Source: Thiotrichaceae bacterium
Lineage (GTDB): Bacteria; Pseudomonadota; Gammaproteobacteria; Beggiatoales; Beggiatoaceae
Length of the DNA stretch: 64,000 nt
Direction of reading: 5' to 3'
Assembly: GCA_028688145.1 (NCBI GenBank)
Contig: JAQTYU010000011.1
Coordinates: 47,944-111,943 of the forward strand
The notes beneath the pieces are model-generated. The model did no database searches. It was not told where the DNA came from and saw only the letters and a program-made list of their open reading frames with translations. A program made the position numbers and the translations under genes. Position 1 is the stretch's first letter; every line of letters starts with the position of its first letter. Positions 26,077 to 36,414 of the stretch are shown one piece after another.

Positions 26077-28998
26077 ATGAGCGTCGATGAATTTATTGAA
26101 ACTTGGCAAAATTCTACTTTGACCGAGCGTTCTGCTTCGCAGCAACATTTTATTCAACTTTGTCAGTTATTGGGTGAAAAAACGCCTGCGGAACTTGACC
26201 CCGACGGCACATTTTTTACGTTTGAAAAGGGCGCGAATAAAACTTCGGGCACGCGCGGCTGGGCGGATGTGTGGTTAAGGGGTTGTTTTGCTTGGGAATA
26301 TAAGGGCAAAGGTAAGGATTTAACCAAGGCATTTGTACAATTACAGCAATACGCGCTGGCTTTGGAAAACCCGCCCTTGTTAATTGTGTCTGACATGCAC
26401 ACGATTGAGATTCATACGAATTTCACCAATACCGTGGCTGAAGTGCACATTTTAACTTTGGAAGATTTGCGCGATCCCAAGAAATTAAATTTATTAAAAA
26501 CGCTATTTGATAAGGAAAAAATCGAGCAGATTTTTAAACCGAATTTAACCCGCGATGCGGTGACTTTGCAGATGGCAGAGCAATTCACCGAATTGGCGCA
26601 ACGTTTACGCAGTCGGGGGCATGACCCGCAAGCTGTCGCCCATTTTATCAATCGGCTGGTGTTTTGTATGTTTGCCGAGGATATTGGGATTTTACCCAAA
26701 GATTTATTTACAAATTTATTAGAATCAATTCTTAGAGTATTGAAGAAATTCAATTCTGGGAAAAATCATTTTCAAAAACGTGTCGCTCAATTATTTGAAG
26801 CGATGAATGATGAAGAAGGCGGCTATTTTGGCATTCATGAAGTTGAATGGTTTAACGGCGGTTTGTTTGAAGATAATTCCACCTTGCCCTTGGATAAAAA
26901 TGACATCCAACAGCTTTTAAAAGCAGCACGTTACGATTGGAAAGACATTGAACCCTCGATTTTTGGGACGTTGTTTGAGCGAGGTTTAGACCCTGATAAA
27001 CGTAGCCAATTGGGGGCGCATTATACCGATCAGGCTTCGATTTTACGGATTTTAGAACCTGTGATTTTTGCGCCGTTGCGGGCAGAATGGAATACAGTTA
27101 AATCTGAAATTGCTGTCTTATTAGATAAAACGACTAAATTATCCAGAAAATCTAAAAAAACTGATAATGAAGTTCAGGCTAACATGTTGTATCACCAGTT
27201 TTTAAAGCGTTTGGACAATGTGCAGATTTTAGACCCCGCTTGTGGTTCTGGTAATTTTCTGTATTTGGCTTTGTTGGGCTTGAAGGATTTGGAGCACCAA
27301 GTTTTTATTGAAGCGGAGCAATTGGGGCTAGAAAGACAAATGCCGCAAGTGAGTCCTAAAAGTTTGAATGGGATTGAAATTAATCCGTATGCGGCTGAAT
27401 TGGCGCGGGTTAGCGTGTGGATTGGTCATATTCAGTGGATGCTGGGGCATGGTTATAATTTAAAAAGTAATCCTATTTTAGAAAATTTGGATAATATCCA
27501 ATGTTGTGATGCTTTGGTTGATGAAAGTGGTTTAGAAAGAGCGTGGAAACCTGTTGATTTTATTGTGGGAAATCCGCCTTTTTTGGGTGGTTTAAAGCTG
27601 CTTTCTGTTTTAGATGAAAACTATGTGAGTCATCTCAGAAAAGTTTTTCAAGGTAAAGTCCCTGCAAATGCGGATTTAGTGTGTTATTGGTTTGAAAAAG
27701 CACGGGCGCAATTGGAACAGGAAAAAGTTAAAAATATCGGCTTTGTTTCAACAAATTCCATTCGGGGTGGTAGTAATCGTAAAGTGCTCGAAAATATCAC
27801 TGCCACAGGCAAAATTTTTCATGCGTGGAGTGATGAACCGTGGATTAATGAAGGCGCGGCGGTTCGGGTGTCTTTGGTGTGTTTTCAGGGAAAATCTGCG
27901 ATTTCAGAGGGTTCTAATTCAGGATTGCCAGTCCTTTCCGTGCTGAATAATCAAGCGGTTGCCGAAATTTACAGCGATTTAACCGCGCCCAATTCCATAA
28001 ATTCTGAACAATCTTTAGATTTAACCAAGGCTGTACAATTAGCTGAAAATAAATCGATTTCTTTTATTGGAACGCAGAAAAATGGGGCGTTTGATATTGC
28101 AGGCGATTTAGCGCGAGAATGGCTTAAAACAGGCTTTAATCCGCATGGAAAACCAAATAGCGATGTTTTGCGCCCATGGTCAAATGGCGTTGATATTGTG
28201 CGCCGTCCCGCAGATATGTGGATTATTGATTTTAGCGCAAATATGTCTGAAGACGATGCGAGTTTGTACGAAAAACCCTTTGAATATTCGCTAAAAAATG
28301 TGAAGGCTTCGCGAGATAATTTACGTATTGAGAAGCGGCGCGTGTTTTGGTGGCTGCATGGGGCAAATGCGGAGGAAATGCGGGCGGCAATTAAAACGTT
28401 ACCACGTTTTATTATTACCCCGCGTGTTTCAAAATATCGCTTGTTTGTTTGGAAACATGCCGCTGTTTTGGCTGACAGTGCCACCGTTGCCATTGCTCGC
28501 GACGATGACACCACTTTCGGAATTTTGCATTCTCGTTTTCATGAATTGTGGAGTTTGCGTTTATGCACATGGCTTGGAAAAGGCAATGACCCGCGTTATA
28601 CGCCCACCACGACTTTTGAAACTTTCCCCTTTCCCGAAGGCTTAAGCCCGAATATTCCCGCCTGTGAATATGCCGACAATCCGCACGCCCAAGCGATTGC
28701 CAAAGCCGCCCAACGCCTCAATGAATTGCGAGAAAACTGGCTCAATCCCCCCGATTTAGTCAGACACGAACCTGAAATAATTGCGGCTTATCCTGATCGC
28801 ATTTTGCCAATTGATGAAGAAGCCGCCAAAAAACTCAAAAAGCGCACGCTGACCAATTTATACAACGAAAAACCGCAATGGCTGCTCAAAGCCCATGAAA
28901 ACCTAGATAAAGCGGTGGCTAGCGCGTATGGCTGGGAAGATAATTTAAGTGATGATGAAGTGCTGGGGAGATTGTTGGAATTGAATTTGGCACGGTGA
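26077..28998 (+). CDS. Type IIL (MmeI-like) restriction-modification enzyme
   Basis: A 973-residue single-chain enzyme joining nuclease, adenine methyltransferase and target recognition. The N-terminal nuclease has Asp64, Glu74 and Lys76 (GWADVWLRGCFAWEYKGKGK), the D-x9-E-x-K pattern of MmeI. A helical spacer follows, with SIFGTLFERGLDP just before the methyltransferase. That domain has motif I DPACGSG (386-392), GIEINPYAAELARVSVW and the catalytic NPPF (499-502). The C-terminal third is the DNA-recognition part. No separate methylase or specificity gene is near, as expected for this class. All key residues seen are intact, so it is probably active, or modification-only if the spacer is altered. 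It is flanked on both sides by repeats. Confidence 0.88.
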   Translation: MSVDEFIETWQNSTLTERSASQQHFIQLCQLLGEKTPAELDPDGTFFTFEKGANKTSGTRGWADVWLRGCFAWEYKGKGKDLTKAFVQLQQYALALENPPLLIVSDMHTIEIHTNFTNTVAEVHILTLEDLRDPKKLNLLKTLFDKEKIEQIFKPNLTRDAVTLQMAEQFTELAQRLRSRGHDPQAVAHFINRLVFCMFAEDIGILPKDLFTNLLESILRVLKKFNSGKNHFQKRVAQLFEAMNDEEGGYFGIHEVEWFNGGLFEDNSTLPLDKNDIQQLLKAARYDWKDIEPSIFGTLFERGLDPDKRSQLGAHYTDQASILRILEPVIFAPLRAEWNTVKSEIAVLLDKTTKLSRKSKKTDNEVQANMLYHQFLKRLDNVQILDPACGSGNFLYLALLGLKDLEHQVFIEAEQLGLERQMPQVSPKSLNGIEINPYAAELARVSVWIGHIQWMLGHGYNLKSNPILENLDNIQCCDALVDESGLERAWKPVDFIVGNPPFLGGLKLLSVLDENYVSHLRKVFQGKVPANADLVCYWFEKARAQLEQEKVKNIGFVSTNSIRGGSNRKVLENITATGKIFHAWSDEPWINEGAAVRVSLVCFQGKSAISEGSNSGLPVLSVLNNQAVAEIYSDLTAPNSINSEQSLDLTKAVQLAENKSISFIGTQKNGAFDIAGDLAREWLKTGFNPHGKPNSDVLRPWSNGVDIVRRPADMWIIDFSANMSEDDASLYEKPFEYSLKNVKASRDNLRIEKRRVFWWLHGANAEEMRAAIKTLPRFIITPRVSKYRLFVWKHAAVLADSATVAIARDDDTTFGILHSRFHELWSLRLCTWLGKGNDPRYTPTTTFETFPFPEGLSPNIPACEYADNPHAQAIAKAAQRLNELRENWLNPPDLVRHEPEIIAAYPDRILPIDEEAAKKLKKRTLTNLYNEKPQWLLKAHENLDKAVASAYGWEDNLSDDEVLGRLLELNLAR

Positions 28999-29002
28999 AA
29001 AT

Positions 29003-29083
29003 CTTAAACCAACCCCCAACCCCCTTTAGGGGGCTAAAAACAAAAAATTATTGCTTTTCACCTCCTTTGAAAAAGGGGGAAGC
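29003..29083. repeat. Palindromic repeats between convergent genes
   Basis: CCAACCCCCAACCCCCTTTA (from about 29010) and a CCTCCTTTGAAAAAGGGGG word (29062-29080) separate the restriction enzyme gene from the convergent ATP-grasp gene. They may end transcription in both directions. Confidence 0.65.
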
Positions 29084-30015
29084 TAAAACCTAACTTTAAC
29101 TTCAACCAAATGACTTTCCAGCGCAAGCTTCAAAAAATCCTGCCCCTGCAATAATTGCAAAGGATTCTGGTTTAAAGACTGACGCAATCCCACATAAGAC
29201 GTGGTTAAACGCGGATTAATTTCAGTCACTAGCCATTGTTGTTTATGCAAAATAATATCAATTCCCACCCAGCCCCATAAATCAGGGATTGCCCGCCCAA
29301 TCTGCGCCGCAAGTCGTTGCGCCTTGGGAATCAGTTCGGGAAAAGCATTCACTTCCGAGCCGTGATAGCGAAATTTTGCATCTTCAATACGAATCAATTG
29401 CCGATTCACTGCCACTACTCTGCTTTGTCCTTGCCCATACAACACGCATAAACTCAAATTTTCCCCCGCCACATAAGGCTGAATAATCGGGTTTAAAATC
29501 TGCTGGCTCAAAGTTGATAATTGTCGCCGCGTTGCCAGAAAAGTATCGCCACAACCCGCGCCGTCATTAGGTTTAATCACAAATTGTTGAATATTTCTGG
29601 GCAATTTTTGCTGGGGAAAATAGCAGGGAATATATGCAATTTTGTGGGCGGACAAACGCGCCGCCGTCAAGTTTTTATAACTGCAACACTGCACCGCCTC
29701 CAAACCACAACCCCATAATATTTTCCCCGCTTGCAACACCTCACGCTGCAATTCCCATAAACACCGCCCAGTTTCTGGCGCAATGATTAAGAAAATATCG
29801 CCCCACGCCAACGCGGTTTTCCAACTGGGCAAAGTGTGCACGCTCAGCATAGATAAGCGCGGGTCGCGTAAAATTGCCACCTCAAAATTTTGCAATTCCA
29901 GCGCGTCTTGCAACACCGCGTGCAACATCAATTCGCCTTCGTGCTGCAAACTGGGCGGCAAAGTTTCGGGAAATAAGCCGCCGCCCGTGATAAATTCATA
30001 AATCACCAAACGCAA
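29083..30015 (-). CDS. ATP-grasp ligase (MfnD-like)
   Basis: A 310-residue ATP-grasp enzyme. Its start MRLVIYEFITGGGL and HEGELMLHAVLQD resemble archaeal tyramine-glutamate ligase MfnD and bacterial relatives linked to methanofuran-type cofactors. The core shows FVIKPNDGAGCGDTFL, QPYVAGENLSLCVLYGQGQS and the metal-binding WLVTEINPRLTTSYVGLR. It should form an amide bond using ATP. It begins one base after the stop of the glycosyltransferase-deacetylase fusion gene, so the two are co-translated, and its substrate may be the product of that enzyme. The link to methanofuran rests on family resemblance alone. Confidence 0.78.
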   Translation of the reverse strand: MRLVIYEFITGGGLFPETLPPSLQHEGELMLHAVLQDALELQNFEVAILRDPRLSMLSVHTLPSWKTALAWGDIFLIIAPETGRCLWELQREVLQAGKILWGCGLEAVQCCSYKNLTAARLSAHKIAYIPCYFPQQKLPRNIQQFVIKPNDGAGCGDTFLATRRQLSTLSQQILNPIIQPYVAGENLSLCVLYGQGQSRVVAVNRQLIRIEDAKFRYHGSEVNAFPELIPKAQRLAAQIGRAIPDLWGWVGIDIILHKQQWLVTEINPRLTTSYVGLRQSLNQNPLQLLQGQDFLKLALESHLVEVKVRF

Positions 30016-30016
30016 C

Positions 30017-32026
30017 TTACAAACCCGCGCGCACTTCCGCCATGCGCTGCTCTTGAAAACGCCGCAAGCCCCATAATTGCTGCACCGTGCTGCGCCAAGT
30101 TTGCGGGGTGATTTCTAAAAATGCCTCGGCATATTTTGCAGTTTTGCTGTCCATGAAATACAAGCCGCGATAACTCGCCATGCCTCGGCACGCGGTCAGA
30201 TAATCGCCATAACGCAAAGGCAGTTCATAACATTGAATTGCCTGCATTTTTAATTCAAACACGCTGCTAATATCCACCAAACAAGTGGCGGGCACAGTCG
30301 CCCAAGTTTCATAGCAGAACAAGCGTTCACGACAGCCCAATTGTTGCCACATTTCCAAAATAGACAGGCTGATTGCGACATGATCGCGGTGATAATCTAA
30401 GACTGAAGGAAATAAAATCCAGTCGGCTTGAAACTCGCTAAATATTTGTTGTAATTGATTTTGGATTGCGGGCGTGTGTTGATACGCGCTGTCGGGGGCA
30501 TTTAAAAACACCACGTCTTCAATTCCCATCAAGTGCATTGCCGCGATAGATTCGAGTTGCCGAGTGTGGCGCACATCGTTGCTGTAACCCAAGGGATCGC
30601 CCGCGCCGCCGTCGGTGACAATCACAATTTTAATTTCACAGCCGCGTTGTTTTAACAATGCCAACGTGCCGCCACAGCCTAAAACTTCATCGTCGGGATG
30701 CGGGGCAATCATTAAAATTTTTGCAGTTTCAGGTAATTGCAACAGTGTCGGCAAGGGACAGGCTTCCCAAGTTTGTGCCTCGGCATGGGGCAAATACATT
30801 GGTTTTATTGGGGCAACGGGCGCGGGCGCGGTCAAGGCTTCCCCTCGATACATGCGCAAATAATTGGCGGCAATCGCGTCAGCTTTGGGCAAAGTTTGCG
30901 TCCATTGCAAAGCTTGCTGCTGCCAATACGCCCGCAGCGTGGCATCGTCACACAGGGCTTGCAAGGCGGTGAATAAGGCTTGCGGATGGCTGGCAGGAAT
31001 TAACCACGCGCCTTGTCCCACCACTTCGGGCACGCCCCCGACGGCGGTACAAATTGCAGGCAGTCCACAACTTACCGCTTCTAAATTTGCCAATCCAAAG
31101 GCTTCGGTGAGCGAGGTACTGACGTAAATATCGGCGGCGGCATAATACAAACCCATATCCGAACTGAGACTAAATTCCAAATGTTCTGCAATCCCTAATT
31201 CTTCCGCTAAATTTTGCAATACGTCGCGCTCGCCTTCGCCTGTCAAAATAATCTTGTAATTTTGTTGGGATAATTTGGCACAAGCTGTTAATAAAGCAGG
31301 AAATTGTTTTAATTCGACCACGCGCCCAACGGCTAAAATATAGAGTTTATTTTCTGCCCAATGCAATTGCTGACGCGCCGCGCTTTTGGAATAGTGTTTC
31401 AACACGGGGCAAGGATGCGGAATTGCGTACCAATGTTTGGGGCGCGGATAAATTGCCAAATCGCGCGACAATTGTTTCAAACCCAAATTTGTGGGCGACA
31501 ACACCCAGTGCGCTTTCAACACGATTTTGGTTTCCCAATTGCGCATCCAGCGCATGGTACTTGCACCAAGATTCACGCCATCTTCATGAAAAGCTTGGGT
31601 ATAACTGCCAAAACCGTGTTGAGTAATTCCCCAGCGCGCACTGTGCCCGCGTAAACCCTGTAACACCCAGCGCAGCCGCGCAAAACTGTGATAACCCGCC
31701 GCAATAATCGGGTCGTGACAATGCACATGGGTATATTGTTCACGCAGCATCACTTTGACCGCCAAACGCCCCATGTTCAGGCGTTCCAAAATTCCCCACA
31801 CCAAAATATCAAACGCGGTTTCGCTGAAAAAGCGGGAAAATAATCCGCAAATCACTTTATGAATGCCTTGCAAGACTTTGACACCGCGCCCGCCCACATC
31901 CGCTTGAGACAAATAGCCCACTTGCGCGCCTTGCTGTTCTAAAGCGGCAATGATTGGAGTCAGACTTTTTCCTAATCCATATTTTTTATCACCCGTACTT
32001 TCGCGAGTGACCATTAAAATTTTCAT
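30017..32026 (-). CDS. Glycosyltransferase family 4 / PIG-L deacetylase fusion
   Basis: A 669-residue two-domain protein. Residues 1 to about 400 form a GT4 glycosyltransferase with VTRESTGDKKYGLGKSL, LAVGRVVELKQF and the donor-site TEAFGLANLEAVSCGLPAIC. From about 435 a PIG-L/LmbE deacetylase begins with AKILMIAPHPDDEVLGCGG, carrying the zinc-binding HPDDE, then IVIVTDGGAGDPLG and the third zinc His in SVLDYHRDHVAIS. The two steps match sugar transfer from a UDP-N-acetyl sugar followed by N-deacetylation, as in mycothiol or bacillithiol synthesis, but fused. The ATP-grasp gene follows after one base. Alternative: modification of a surface polysaccharide. Confidence 0.87.
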   Translation of the reverse strand: MKILMVTRESTGDKKYGLGKSLTPIIAALEQQGAQVGYLSQADVGGRGVKVLQGIHKVICGLFSRFFSETAFDILVWGILERLNMGRLAVKVMLREQYTHVHCHDPIIAAGYHSFARLRWVLQGLRGHSARWGITQHGFGSYTQAFHEDGVNLGASTMRWMRNWETKIVLKAHWVLSPTNLGLKQLSRDLAIYPRPKHWYAIPHPCPVLKHYSKSAARQQLHWAENKLYILAVGRVVELKQFPALLTACAKLSQQNYKIILTGEGERDVLQNLAEELGIAEHLEFSLSSDMGLYYAAADIYVSTSLTEAFGLANLEAVSCGLPAICTAVGGVPEVVGQGAWLIPASHPQALFTALQALCDDATLRAYWQQQALQWTQTLPKADAIAANYLRMYRGEALTAPAPVAPIKPMYLPHAEAQTWEACPLPTLLQLPETAKILMIAPHPDDEVLGCGGTLALLKQRGCEIKIVIVTDGGAGDPLGYSNDVRHTRQLESIAAMHLMGIEDVVFLNAPDSAYQHTPAIQNQLQQIFSEFQADWILFPSVLDYHRDHVAISLSILEMWQQLGCRERLFCYETWATVPATCLVDISSVFELKMQAIQCYELPLRYGDYLTACRGMASYRGLYFMDSKTAKYAEAFLEITPQTWRSTVQQLWGLRRFQEQRMAEVRAGL

Positions 32027-32678
32027 TATGAGTTCTCTGGTTTGGAAGTAGTAATATATTTAGAATTTGCGAACTTGAATTAATAACCTATTAATTTAAA
32101 AAGCTTTATACACCCTACGAACTGCTTATAAATTCAACTGCGTAATTCCTAGAAATATAAAATTAGAACGGCTTTTTATTTTTGTATATTTTCATACTTA
32201 GCCGCTAAATTTACCCGTTTTTTACGACAGCTATTTTTAAGAAACACGGTGAATAAATATTTTAATGGCATAATAATACACTTAGCTACCTTCAGTATTG
32301 TGATAATAAGGCTAGGTGTGGCTATACAAGCTTTAATACGATGGCACGTTGTGCAAAAAATCATGGGTTTCATTAGCAAGTCTAGTTATTCAATTCTTTA
32401 ATTTAGCCTCATCCCCTCAGGTTGAGAACTGCTGCAAGCATTAACAATCTTTTTCAATAAAACTTATTCCCTGCGTATTGTTTAATACTGCGCGTGCTCT
32501 GCCTACAATACTCTATAATGTATCCTCAATAATAATGAATCGCTTTCATCGACCTCTATCCGTCGATGGCTATCGCTAGAAAGTTACTTGGCGGATGAGG
32601 TCGAGTATGGATTGAAACAATGGATCGGTTGCGACACACTGCATCACTTAAAAATCAACGAATTAAAAGGACTGGATC
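32027..32678. other. Long intergenic region upstream of maeB
   Basis: About 650 bases without a credible gene. At 32104-32125 lies a half of the TACACCCTACGAACTGC repeat, directly followed by one MITE end (AATTCAACTGCGTAATTCCTA, about 32131-32151) with no matching left end, so a decayed element. A minus-strand frame at 32176-32379 (67 codons, Lys/Ile/Cys-rich) has no recognisable homology. The right third must hold the maeB promoter. Confidence 0.5.
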
Positions 32679-34985
32679 ATGTCTGATGACTTAACCGAAG
32701 CCGCGCTTTACTACCACCGTTTTCCAACGCCTGGAAAACTCAGTGTAGAAGCCACCAAACCGCTCGCCAATCAACGTGACTTAGCATTAGCTTATTCTCC
32801 GGGAGTTGCAGCGGCTTGTCGTGAAATCGTCCGTGATCCGCGCGAAGTTGATACTTTAACCTCACGCGCCAACTTAGTCGGCGTGATTACCAACGGTACA
32901 GCGGTATTAGGTTTGGGCGCAATCGGTCCATTGGCTTCCAAGCCCGTGATGGAAGGGAAAGCGGTTTTATTTAAGAAATTTGCAGGAATTGATGTTTTCG
33001 ACATCGAAATCAACGAAAACGATCCTGATAAACTGGTCGATATTATCGCAGGTTTAGAACCGACTTTCGGCGCAATCAATCTCGAAGACATTAAAGCCCC
33101 CGAATGTTTCATTGTTGAATCCAAGCTCAAAGAACGCCTGAATATTCCTGTATTCCACGACGATCAACACGGCACAGCGATTTGCGTGAGTGCGGCGGTG
33201 ATGAATGCCTTACGCATCGTGGAAAAAGACATCAGCAAAGTCAAAGTCGTGACCTCTGGTGCGGGCGCGGCAGCTTTGGCGTGTTTAGATTTATTAGTGA
33301 ATTTAGGGGTTGCCCCCGAAAATATCACCATTACCGACATTGCAGGCGTGGTGTATATCGGGCGTGAGCGCGAAATGGATATTTACAAAGCGCGTTACGC
33401 CATTGACACCCCCGCACGGACTTTAAGTGACGCGATTGATGGCGCAGATATTTTCCTCGGGCTTTCCGCAGGCGGCGTGCTCAAAGGCGATATGATTGCA
33501 AAAATGGCCCCCAATCCGCTGATTTTTGCCTTGGCAAATCCCACGCCCGAAATCATGCCTGAAGAAGCCCGCGCAGTGCGTCCTGACGCAATTATTGCTA
33601 CCGGGCGTTCTGATTATCCCAACCAAGTCAATAATGTGCTGTGCTTCCCGTTTATTTTCCGTGGCGCATTAGATGTGGGCGCGACCCAAATTAATAAACA
33701 AATGGTACTCGCCTGTGTGCGTGCGATTGCAGACCTTGCCACGATGGAAGTGACCAAATCCGCAGACGCTTCTGAAATTCTCTCCACCGCCTACAGCGGA
33801 CAAGATTTAACCTTTGGGCGCAATTATATTATTCCCAAACCCTTTGACCCGCGCTTAATCACTATCATTCCCCCCGCCGTGGCAAAAGCGGCGATGGACA
33901 GCGGCGTTGCCACGCGTCCGATTAAAGACTTTAACGTCTATTTAGAACAATTGGCGTTATACATGTTCCGCTCCGCCAACGTGATGAAAGGCGTGTTCAC
34001 CCTCGCTAAGGAAAAACCCCAGCGCGTCATCTACTCCGAAGGCGAAGACCCACGGGTGTTGCGGGCAGTGCAAGCAATTCTCGACGAAAAGCTGGCAATT
34101 CCAATTGTGGTTGGGCGGCATCGAGTTATCAGCAAGCGTTTGAAACAATTGCGTTTAAATATTCGCCCCGATGTGGATTTTCAATTAATCGATCCGCTGC
34201 ATTATGAAAACCGCGCTGATTTGACCGAGGAATATCTCGATCTCATGGGCAGACGCGGGGTGTGGCCCGGTGAAGCGGAAGTGATTGTGCGCACCAATAC
34301 CACGGTGCTGGCTTCTTTATTACTCCGCCGTGGCGAAGCTGACGCGTTGATTGCAGGGCCTGTGGGCACTTTGCAAGAACATTTAAAACACATCATTAAT
34401 GTGATTGGTTTGCGCCCTGATGTGTCTGCCCCTGCGGGGATGCAATTACTGATTCTGGACAAGGGCACATATTTCATCACCGACACTGCGGTGAATTATG
34501 ATCCCAGCGCGGAACAAATGGCAGAAATTACCCTGCTTGCGGCAAAAGAAGTGATGCGTTTTGGGATTACCCCGAAGGTGGCTTTAATCTCAAATTCAAA
34601 CTTCGGCAGCGCGGACAATCCTTCGGCGATTAAATCGCGTCATGCCTTGAAACTGATTCAAGAAATGATGCCCGAATTGGAATGTGATGGCGAAATGCAA
34701 ACCGACTCCGCGCTGAATGAAGATGTTCGTTTACGGCTCTTTCCAAAGTCACGTTTACGCGGCGAGGCAAATTTGTTAGTGATGCCGAATTTGGACGCTG
34801 CAAATATTACCTTTAATGCCATTAAAGCCTTGGCTAACGGCGTTTCTGTCGGTCCTATCCTTTTAGGGATGAATAAGCCGATTCATATTTTAAACCGCAC
34901 TGTCACCACGCGCGGCGTTATCAACTTGAGCGCGTTGGCGGCGGTAGATGCCAGCGCATCGGCAGCAACCAGCAATAATCCTTAA
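32679..34985 (+). CDS. maeB: NADP-dependent malic enzyme, MaeB type
   Basis: Converts malate to pyruvate and CO2 with NADP reduction, supplying NADPH and pyruvate. The 768-residue chain has the malic N-terminal domain ([50 protein letters not shown]), an NAD(P)-binding domain ([20 protein letters not shown]), and a C-terminal phosphotransacetylase-like regulatory domain from about residue 430 ([18 protein letters not shown]). An AAGGA site precedes the ATG. The PTA-like domain usually makes the enzyme sensitive to acetyl-CoA. A hairpin terminator follows. Confidence 0.96.
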   Translation: MSDDLTEAALYYHRFPTPGKLSVEATKPLANQRDLALAYSPGVAAACREIVRDPREVDTLTSRANLVGVITNGTAVLGLGAIGPLASKPVMEGKAVLFKKFAGIDVFDIEINENDPDKLVDIIAGLEPTFGAINLEDIKAPECFIVESKLKERLNIPVFHDDQHGTAICVSAAVMNALRIVEKDISKVKVVTSGAGAAALACLDLLVNLGVAPENITITDIAGVVYIGREREMDIYKARYAIDTPARTLSDAIDGADIFLGLSAGGVLKGDMIAKMAPNPLIFALANPTPEIMPEEARAVRPDAIIATGRSDYPNQVNNVLCFPFIFRGALDVGATQINKQMVLACVRAIADLATMEVTKSADASEILSTAYSGQDLTFGRNYIIPKPFDPRLITIIPPAVAKAAMDSGVATRPIKDFNVYLEQLALYMFRSANVMKGVFTLAKEKPQRVIYSEGEDPRVLRAVQAILDEKLAIPIVVGRHRVISKRLKQLRLNIRPDVDFQLIDPLHYENRADLTEEYLDLMGRRGVWPGEAEVIVRTNTTVLASLLLRRGEADALIAGPVGTLQEHLKHIINVIGLRPDVSAPAGMQLLILDKGTYFITDTAVNYDPSAEQMAEITLLAAKEVMRFGITPKVALISNSNFGSADNPSAIKSRHALKLIQEMMPELECDGEMQTDSALNEDVRLRLFPKSRLRGEANLLVMPNLDAANITFNAIKALANGVSVGPILLGMNKPIHILNRTVTTRGVINLSALAAVDASASAATSNNP

Positions 34986-35035
34986 GCGTTTGCCAAACTG
35001 CGCCTCTAAAAGGGCGCGTGCGCTAAAACCTATTC

Positions 35036-35062
35036 AAGGGCTGGCAGTGTCAGCCCTTTTTG
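35036..35062 (+). terminator. Rho-independent terminator after maeB
   Basis: Stem AAGGGCTG (35036-35043) with CAGCCCTT (35051-35058), a 7-base loop and a following T-run. It lies about 50 bases past the maeB stop. Confidence 0.8.
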
Positions 35063-35296
35063 TTAATTGAGATCGTTGTATAAATAGCATATAAATTACT
35101 TTATTATCAAATAGATAATAATTTTATACACCAAGCTGAGCTAATTTAAACGGGCTTTAGTACAAAGATATTCACAAATCTAACACGTATCCCTGATAGA
35201 ATGCAGCCTGATAACAGGGGACTGGCTTAGCCATCACTTTAACCACCTGACCCTGTGTTTCACCCCATACAATCTTGTGATTTGTAGGAATGACTC
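35063..35296. other. Intergenic between maeB and cysQ
   Basis: Together with the maeB trailer this makes about 310 bases without a gene. AT-rich; presumably holds the cysQ promoter. No repeat or RNA gene seen. Confidence 0.4.
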
Positions 35297-36109
35297 ATGT
35301 CTGTGCTCGACATCGCTTTGCTCAATGCCGTTAAAGTTCTTGCGCGTGCCGCAGGGAAAGAGATATTGAAGGTGTATGCCTCTGCTTTTGAAGTCACGCA
35401 GAAAGCCGATGATTCTCCCCTAACCCAAGCAGATATGGCAGCACATCGTGTGATTGTCGCAGGTTTGCAACAGCTCACTCCTGAAATTCCTATTCTTTCT
35501 GAAGAATCCACCGCAATTCCCTATTCCGAGCGGAAACAATGGCAAACCTATTGGTTAGTTGATCCCTTGGATGGTACACGCGAATTTATCAAGCGCAATG
35601 GTGAATTCACCGTGAATATTGCCCTGATTCAGAATCATCAGTCTGTACTTGGGGTGATTCATGTGCCTGTCAGCGACACCCATTATTTCGCAGCCCAAGA
35701 ATTAGGGGTATTTAAACAACAGGCTGATGCAGCAATCGAGGCAATTAAAGTGCGTAGTTGCCCACAAGATCGTATTGTGGTTGCAGGCAGTCGCTCGTAT
35801 CGTGATCCGTATGTCGAAAAATTTTTAACTCAACTGCCACTCCCTGTAGAATTACACAGCATTGGCAGTTCTTTGAAAGCTTGCTTAATCGCAGAAGGAG
35901 TTGCAGATATTTATCCCCGTTTTGGAGACACCTCGGAATGGGATACTGCCGCTGCACAATGTATCGTAGAACAGGCGGGAGGTTATTTAACTGACACACT
36001 CTTGCAGCCATTGCGTTACAATACCAAAGAGAGCTTGTTGAATCCGTATTTTTTAGTGTTTGCCGACCGACAACAGGATTGGCAACGCTATTTAACGGGC
36101 ATCTTTTAA
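35297..36109 (+). CDS. cysQ: 3'(2'),5'-bisphosphate nucleotidase CysQ
   Basis: Hydrolyses 3'-phosphoadenosine 5'-phosphate, a by-product of sulfate assimilation, to AMP. This 270-residue inositol-monophosphatase-fold enzyme has the metal-binding acidic residues in SEESTAIPYSER, the signature WLVDPLDGTREFIKRNGEFT and the C-terminal GDTSEWDTAAAQCIVEQAGG. A TAGGAATG stretch precedes the ATG. It appears to be a single-gene unit. Length and motifs are fully normal. Confidence 0.95.
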   Translation: MSVLDIALLNAVKVLARAAGKEILKVYASAFEVTQKADDSPLTQADMAAHRVIVAGLQQLTPEIPILSEESTAIPYSERKQWQTYWLVDPLDGTREFIKRNGEFTVNIALIQNHQSVLGVIHVPVSDTHYFAAQELGVFKQQADAAIEAIKVRSCPQDRIVVAGSRSYRDPYVEKFLTQLPLPVELHSIGSSLKACLIAEGVADIYPRFGDTSEWDTAAAQCIVEQAGGYLTDTLLQPLRYNTKESLLNPYFLVFADRQQDWQRYLTGIF

Positions 36110-36414
36110 GAAAACGATTTAGAATAGGTAAGACATTTTCTTTTTTAAGCCATTTCAATTAAAATTTAAAATATTCATGAAAGGCAAGTAAATCAAGTGT
36201 TCCTAGTACCTCAGTTCAAGTCTCTTAGTAAGGTTTGCACCTATACTATTGATGAACTTAAGAACACTGTAAAAATGAAGGCATAACATATACTATGCTT
36301 CACACTGTTAGCAGCTTACACTAGGGATGCTACGGCTTACACAGGCACGCTGAGGTGTTTGAGCAAGGATGTCTGTGATTTTTATTAAAATCAATCAGCT
36401 AAAGTATAACTCAG
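36110..36414. other. Intergenic, about 305 bases
   Basis: AT-rich, with no gene or repeat recognised; probable promoter region of the pentapeptide-repeat gene. Confidence 0.4.

Noticed and set aside
27692..27946. Plus-strand 84-codon frame in the restriction enzyme gene
   Set aside because: Alternative frame of a well supported gene; no ribosome site or domain.
32176..32379. 67-codon minus-strand frame upstream of maeB
   Set aside because: Lys/Ile/Cys-rich, no recognisable family, next to decayed repeats; not enough to call a gene.
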